DNA from: Anaerolineae bacterium
GTDB lineage: Bacteria; Chloroflexota; Anaerolineae; E26-bin7
Length of the DNA stretch: 18,512 bases
Assembly: GCA_029933115.1 (NCBI GenBank)
Contig: JAOZOT010000027.1
Coordinates: forward strand, 1 to 18,512
Reading direction: 5' to 3'
Under the pieces are notes generated by a model. The model saw nothing but the letters and a program-made list of their open reading frames with translations. It had not been told where the DNA came from and searched no databases. This document shows positions 15,151-18,512 of this stretch, in pieces. Numbering within the stretch: the stretch's first letter is position 1; the number at the start of each line of letters is the position of its first letter. The position numbers and the translations under genes are program-made.

Positions 15151-16511
15151 CTCAAAGCCAACCTTACTCTCTCGACGAGAGTCTCCTCCTGCTCTGGCAT
15201 CACGGTACGCGGATCCAGCAGAAAGCGATCCCCCTCGATCCGCCCCACTACCGCTGGCCGGCCCAGGCGCAGACGGCGGGCCAATTCGTCGGGCGAGGCC
15301 ACCTGAATGGCCACCAGCCTGGTGGGCAGAGTCTCGCCGGGTAGGCTCCCGCCACCCACTGTGGAACGGCCATCCACCACGCTGACCTCGGCCCCTGCCT
15401 CGGCCAGAAGCGAGGCCCAGGTTCGGGCTCGCTCTTCGATGGCCTCTACCGGCAGGGCAATCATCTGCCACACGGGGACTTTTTGGGGAGCTTTGCCTTC
15501 CAGGTAGTGCAGCAATGTGGCCTGCAAGCCGGCCAAGGTAGTCTTATCCACGCGCAGGGCACGGGTCAGAGGGTGGCGTCTGAGTTGAACCACCAGTTCC
15601 TCCTGACCAAGGATGATGCCTGCCTGGGGGCCGCCCAGCAGCTTGTCGCCGCTGCAAGAAACCAGAGAAGCGCCGGCAGCAATGCTTTCCTGGATAGTGG
15701 GCTCATGGGCCAGGCCGTAATCGGCAGTGTCCAGCAGAGTGCCGCTGCCCAAATCATCAATGACGGGGAGATTGTATTTGCGCCCCAATTCTACCAATTC
15801 GTCCAACGACACCTCGTGGGTGAAGCCGACGATGCGGAAGTTGCTGTGGTGAGCACGCATCAGGAGAGCCGTCTCCTCGTCAATAGCCTCCTCGTAATCC
15901 CACCGATGGGTGCGGTTGGTGGTGCCCACCTCAATCAGATGGGCTCCGCTCTGGCGCATCACGTCGGGAATGCGGAAGCCGCCCCCGATCTCGATCAATT
16001 GACTGCGGGAGATAATGACCTTTCGGCCTTGAGCCAGAGCTGTCAGCATCAAGAGGACAGCCCCGGCGTTGTTGTTGACCACCAGGGCCGCCTCGGCCCC
16101 CGTCAACCGGCAGAGAATCTCTTCAGCGTGGACGTAGCGAGAGCCCCGTTTCCCGGCCTCCAGGTCATACTCCAAGTTACTATAGCCGCCGGCAGCCTTT
16201 GCCATAGCCGCTTGCGTTTCTTCGCTCAGTGGAGCGCGACCAAGGTTGGTGTGGATGATGACGCCGGTAGCGTTGATGACCGGCCGTAAGGTGGGCTGCA
16301 GACAACGGTTCAAATTGGCCACAGTCGTAGCGGCCAGTTGGCTCACCGACGGGCAGGGGCTGCCCTCCAGGATGGCCCGGCGAGCACTTTCCAGCGCCTG
16401 GCGGGCCGCTTCCACGGTCAACTCGTGGCCGTGAGCCTCGACCAGGGCCCAGACGGTCTCCTCCTGAAGCAGCCTATCCACACTAGGCAGCTTCCTCAGC
16501 TCTTCCTGCAC
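15147..16511 (-). CDS. selA: L-seryl-tRNA(Sec) selenium transferase SelA
   Basis: A 454-aa PLP enzyme that converts seryl-tRNA(Sec) to selenocysteinyl-tRNA(Sec) using selenophosphate. GTG 16511 is chosen because TAGGAGG stands 5 nt upstream and the protein starts with the usual LRKLPSVDRLLQ. Motifs include RPVINATGVIIHTNLGRAPL, YSNLEYDLEAGKRGSR, VVNNNAGAVLLML, EIGGGFRIPDVMRQSG, EVGTTNRT, VIDDLGSGTLLD and the Schiff-base lysine in SCSGDKLLGGPQAG (K290; K295 in E. coli). Length is normal and nothing is truncated. selB, selC and selD are not in the window. It implies that the organism makes selenoproteins, though no internal UGA selenocysteine codon was noticed here. First gene of a minus-strand unit with tsaD. 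Confidence 0.97.
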   Translation of the reverse strand: MQEELRKLPSVDRLLQEETVWALVEAHGHELTVEAARQALESARRAILEGSPCPSVSQLAATTVANLNRCLQPTLRPVINATGVIIHTNLGRAPLSEETQAAMAKAAGGYSNLEYDLEAGKRGSRYVHAEEILCRLTGAEAALVVNNNAGAVLLMLTALAQGRKVIISRSQLIEIGGGFRIPDVMRQSGAHLIEVGTTNRTHRWDYEEAIDEETALLMRAHHSNFRIVGFTHEVSLDELVELGRKYNLPVIDDLGSGTLLDTADYGLAHEPTIQESIAAGASLVSCSGDKLLGGPQAGIILGQEELVVQLRRHPLTRALRVDKTTLAGLQATLLHYLEGKAPQKVPVWQMIALPVEAIEERARTWASLLAEAGAEVSVVDGRSTVGGGSLPGETLPTRLVAIQVASPDELARRLRLGRPAVVGRIEGDRFLLDPRTVMPEQEETLVERVRLALR

Positions 16512-16625
16512 AATGACCTCCTACGACGACGCTCCCAGCAGCCCGGTTTGACGCTGATTGAGCACCTCCCCCGAGAGTCAAAAAGATTCAGCTTACCTTC
16601 CCACAGGTTACGGTTGACGGCTTAT

Positions 16626-16847
16626 TACTACAACCGCAGATAACTGTAGGGCGGGGCAGGAAAGGTGCGACGCTCTTTTTGCCGGTTGTTGCGCGCTCTT
16701 GGAGTCGCTGTCAGGCAGGTGCGAGGCATACCCTTGGAGTCGCTGCTGGGCAGGCGCAAAGCCTGCCCTTACCCCGCCGGGTTGCCGGTGCGATTCGCTG
16801 CTTTGCCGGCTCTCAAGTGCGTCGCACCTGCAAGTGCGGTTGTAGTA
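16626..16847. mobile_element. MITE-like non-coding element with 13-bp terminal inverted repeats
   Basis: TACTACAACCGCA (16626-16638) is exactly inverted as TGCGGTTGTAGTA (16835-16847). The 222-bp unit is flanked on both sides by TTAT (16622-16625 and 16848-16851), a possible 4-bp target duplication. It has no transposase gene and is filled with REP-like palindromes and a 13-bp tandem repeat CTTGGAGTCGCTG (16698-16710, 16733-16745). The ends and flanks are seen directly; mobility is inferred. Confidence 0.45.
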
Positions 16848-16902
16848 TTATGCAGAGTTCAACAGCCACTGTCAACTGATCGGCGCGAGCGCTCTACTCA
16901 AC

Positions 16903-16931
16903 ATTGTACCACGATAGGCTATGATCGTCAA
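16903..16931 (-). promoter_or_regulatory. Sigma70-type promoter for selA-tsaD
   Basis: Read on the minus strand: TTGACG (16931-16926), 17-bp spacer, TACAAT (16908-16903). The start near 16896 implies a leader of about 385 nt that runs through the MITE-like element before selA. Confidence 0.6.
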
Positions 16932-17019
16932 ACGCCTCCTGCCTTTACAAGCTCTGGAAAGAGGTGCGGTGCACTTCAGAAGTGCGTCGCACTTGGCAAT
17001 CCGGCGAGAACAGCGCGGT

Positions 17020-18468
17020 TCATTGCTCCAGTTCCTCCATCGCCTTCTCTGCCCGCTGCCGATAGAAGCCTTCGCCGTCCAGGTCAATAGCCCGCCGGTA
17101 TTCCCGCCGCGCGGCCTCCACATCGCCGCGAGCGGCGTAGAGGGCCCCCAGATGATAGTGAGCGCGGGCCAAGTCGGGATCAAGAGCCAACGCTCGTTGC
17201 AGGTGGATTCTGGCTTCCTCCCAGTGCCCGGTCAAATGATAGGCCCACCCCAGCACATCGTGGGCCACGGCGCTTTTTGCATCAAGCTTCACCGCCTTCA
17301 AAGCGGCCGGCAGGCCCTCTTCTTCAACCTTGTAGATGTGATCCACGTAGAACTGGGCCAGGATGAGCTGAAACCGGGCGTCGTTGGGTGCGCGCTGCAC
17401 CGCTGCTCGAAACCAGCCCTCGGCGGCAAGGTAGTCATACTCCTCCAGATAGGCCCGCGCCAGGTCCACACAGAGAGCAGCGTTATAGGGGTCGAGGTTG
17501 ACTGCCCTCCAGAACCTCGCTCGCGCTGCCTTTCCCATGCCCAGAGAGCGGTAGTACACTCCCAGAAAGTAGTTGGCCAGAACGCTGTCGGGCTCGAGGG
17601 TAATAGCCTTCTCCAGATTGTCCCAGCCGGCCTCGTACTGGCCCGCCTGCCCCTGAATGTGGCCTAGATAGGCGTAGGCGTCAGCGTACTCTGGGTTGAG
17701 TTGGATGGCCGTCTCGAACTGCCGCCTGGCCAGGCTCAGCTCCCCGCGTTCAAGGTAAGCCACTCCTAGCAAGGCTGCGGCACGCGCCTCGTTGTCCTCT
17801 CTCCCCACCTCCTCCAAAGCGGCCAACATCTCCTCGGCGTCCGCAGAAGAGTAGCTTTCGCCAATTGGATTGCAAACCCAGTTGGAACCGGTTTGGAAGC
17901 CGAGCGCCTTCGCCAGATGTTCTGCTGCCCGTTTAGGGTCGTGACCGGCCAGGAGCAGACCCATTTGATAGTGGGCTGCCGGGTTGCGGGCGTCCTGGGC
18001 CAGCAGGGCCTCGAACTCTTGCTGCGCGGCCTGAAAGTCGCCCCGCCTCAGGTGAAGCCGTCCCAGGCAATAGCGAACGGCTGCGTTGCCGGGGTTCAGG
18101 GCCAGAGCCCGGCGCCAGCAGCGGATAGCTCGTTCCCCGTCCCCCAGGCCGGCGTAGGCCGCTCCCAGACCGGCCAGGGCCTCTTCCGTCGCTCCCCGCT
18201 CATAAGCCTGCCCGAAGGCTTCTCCGGCCGATTCGTACCGTCGTTGGGCCAGATATATCCGGCCGATGCGCAGGAGGGGCAGCGCACTGCGCGGCATCAG
18301 AGTAGCTGCTTGCCGGTAGGACTCGATGGCCGCGCTGTATTCCTTCTTGGAATGATAGGCATTTCCCTGGCGCATCAGGTCAACAACTGCCTGGGGCTCG
18401 CTTTTGAGTCCCAGCAGCAGAACCAGGGTGGCCAGAAAAGCCATTTTTGCCAAAGGCTTTCCCTTCAC
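17020..18468 (-). CDS. Membrane-anchored or exported TPR protein
   Basis: A 482-aa protein. GTG 18468 is chosen: AGAGG lies about 7 nt upstream and it supplies a basic stretch (KGKPLAK) before a hydrophobic segment (MAFLATLVLLLGL), typical of a signal peptide or anchor. ATG 18444 is the alternative. The remainder is about ten tetratricopeptide repeats, for example AYHSKKEYSAAIESYRQAATL, AYLERGELSLARRQFETAIQL and AYHLTGHWEEARIHLQRALAL, forming a solenoid for protein-protein contacts. No enzymatic domain is visible. Between repeats, at about residues 187-205, is a Cys/Trp-containing insertion (GFQTGSNWVCNPIGESYSS) unlike a TPR; its DNA resembles the intergenic REP-like repeat. A role in envelope assembly is possible but unproven. 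Only 44 bp upstream are visible, so operon context is unknown. Confidence 0.85.
   Translation of the reverse strand: MKGKPLAKMAFLATLVLLLGLKSEPQAVVDLMRQGNAYHSKKEYSAAIESYRQAATLMPRSALPLLRIGRIYLAQRRYESAGEAFGQAYERGATEEALAGLGAAYAGLGDGERAIRCWRRALALNPGNAAVRYCLGRLHLRRGDFQAAQQEFEALLAQDARNPAAHYQMGLLLAGHDPKRAAEHLAKALGFQTGSNWVCNPIGESYSSADAEEMLAALEEVGREDNEARAAALLGVAYLERGELSLARRQFETAIQLNPEYADAYAYLGHIQGQAGQYEAGWDNLEKAITLEPDSVLANYFLGVYYRSLGMGKAARARFWRAVNLDPYNAALCVDLARAYLEEYDYLAAEGWFRAAVQRAPNDARFQLILAQFYVDHIYKVEEEGLPAALKAVKLDAKSAVAHDVLGWAYHLTGHWEEARIHLQRALALDPDLARAHYHLGALYAARGDVEAARREYRRAIDLDGEGFYRQRAEKAMEELEQ
17862..17906. repeat. REP-like repeat embedded in the TPR gene
   Basis: On the plus strand this stretch starts TTGGATTGCAAACCCAG and ends GCCGAGCG. 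The intergenic copies at 13311 and 13444 have TGGATTGCAAATCCAG and the same GCCGAGCG end. It falls in frame in the TPR gene and encodes the non-TPR insertion. Confidence 0.5.
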
Positions 18469-18512
18469 CTTCTACCTCTGCGCGGGGTATATCCCAGCAC
18501 TGTCGGTACCTT

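Larger units (their letters stand above)
16512..17019. other. Gene-free 508-bp gap rich in palindromes
   Basis: No supported gene, and no tRNA(Sec)-like cloverleaf on either strand. It contains a minus-strand promoter (16903-16931), a MITE-like element (16626-16847), the palindrome GGGCAGGC-GCAAA-GCCTGCCC (16748-16768), and, just after the TPR gene, nested palindromes GCACTT-CAG-AAGTGC (16971-16985) and AAGTGCG-T-CGCACTT (16980-16994) that may act as a transcript end for that gene. Confidence 0.7.

Noticed and set aside
14074..15471. Longer TsaD with about 107 extra N-terminal residues
   Set aside because: The extension overlaps the conserved C-terminal part of selA in another frame; ATG 15150 gives the canonical TsaD N-terminus and an ATGA overlap.
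15483..16289. 268-codon plus-strand open frame over selA
   Set aside because: SelA on the minus strand has every catalytic motif; the other frame is an antisense by-product.
16512..17019. selC (tRNA-Sec) or another tRNA in the selA upstream gap
   Set aside because: No cloverleaf with a TTC-type T-loop and long variable arm was found on either strand; the palindromes are short REP-like units.
16921..17667. 248-codon plus-strand open frame over the TPR gene
   Set aside because: The minus strand encodes a clear multi-repeat TPR protein; the plus frame has no recognisable motif.

Overview
The window looks like a chromosomal segment of a Chloroflexota bacterium, possibly Anaerolineae-like and possibly thermophilic. 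This is inferred from gene style: moderately high GC, a GT-C enzyme of the DUF2723 family with a C-terminal beta-sandwich, Ser/Thr kinases rich in TPRs, exported proteins ending in dockerin-like repeats with a GPxPW-type tail, and REP-like palindromes between genes. No rRNA, tRNA or taxonomic marker is present to prove it.

Layout. Positions 88-3388 (+) hold a membrane GT-C glycosyltransferase and, 13 bp later, a MEMO-like protein (AmmeMemoRadiSam protein B family). A non-coding stretch of about 660 bp follows. It begins with a good sigma70-type promoter and appears to encode a long, hairpin-rich leader. Positions 4052-7326 (+) hold three tandem paralogues, each with a signal peptide, a cohesin-like domain, a carboxypeptidase-regulatory-like beta domain and a C-terminal dockerin-like pair of F-hand repeats. 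A strong intrinsic terminator closes this unit. Positions 7512-8615 (+) encode a GT4 glycosyltransferase with its own promoter. Positions 8700-13157 (+) encode a transmembrane Ser/Thr kinase with TPRs on both sides of the membrane and, 21 bp downstream, a GAF-PAS class III adenylate cyclase, ended by a perfect 14-bp terminator hairpin.

The rest runs on the minus strand: a TPR protein (17020-18468), then selA, tsaD (ATGA overlap) and a pentapeptide-repeat protein (16511 down to 13455). The two converging blocks meet at a REP-like repeat island (13200-13448). A second repeat-rich gap (16512-17019) contains a MITE-like element with 13-bp terminal inverted repeats inside the predicted selA leader.

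Working model. The most unusual part is the three-gene cohesin/dockerin operon. Each protein carries both halves of a potential cohesin-dockerin pair, so the set could self-assemble into chains or a lattice outside the cell, and flanking glycosyltransferases could decorate it. The kinase/cyclase pair looks like a signalling cassette joining an envelope sensor to cAMP. selA-tsaD is a tRNA-modification pair (Ser-tRNA(Sec) to Sec-tRNA, and t6A37). Self-assembly and signalling links are inference; domain calls are read from motifs.
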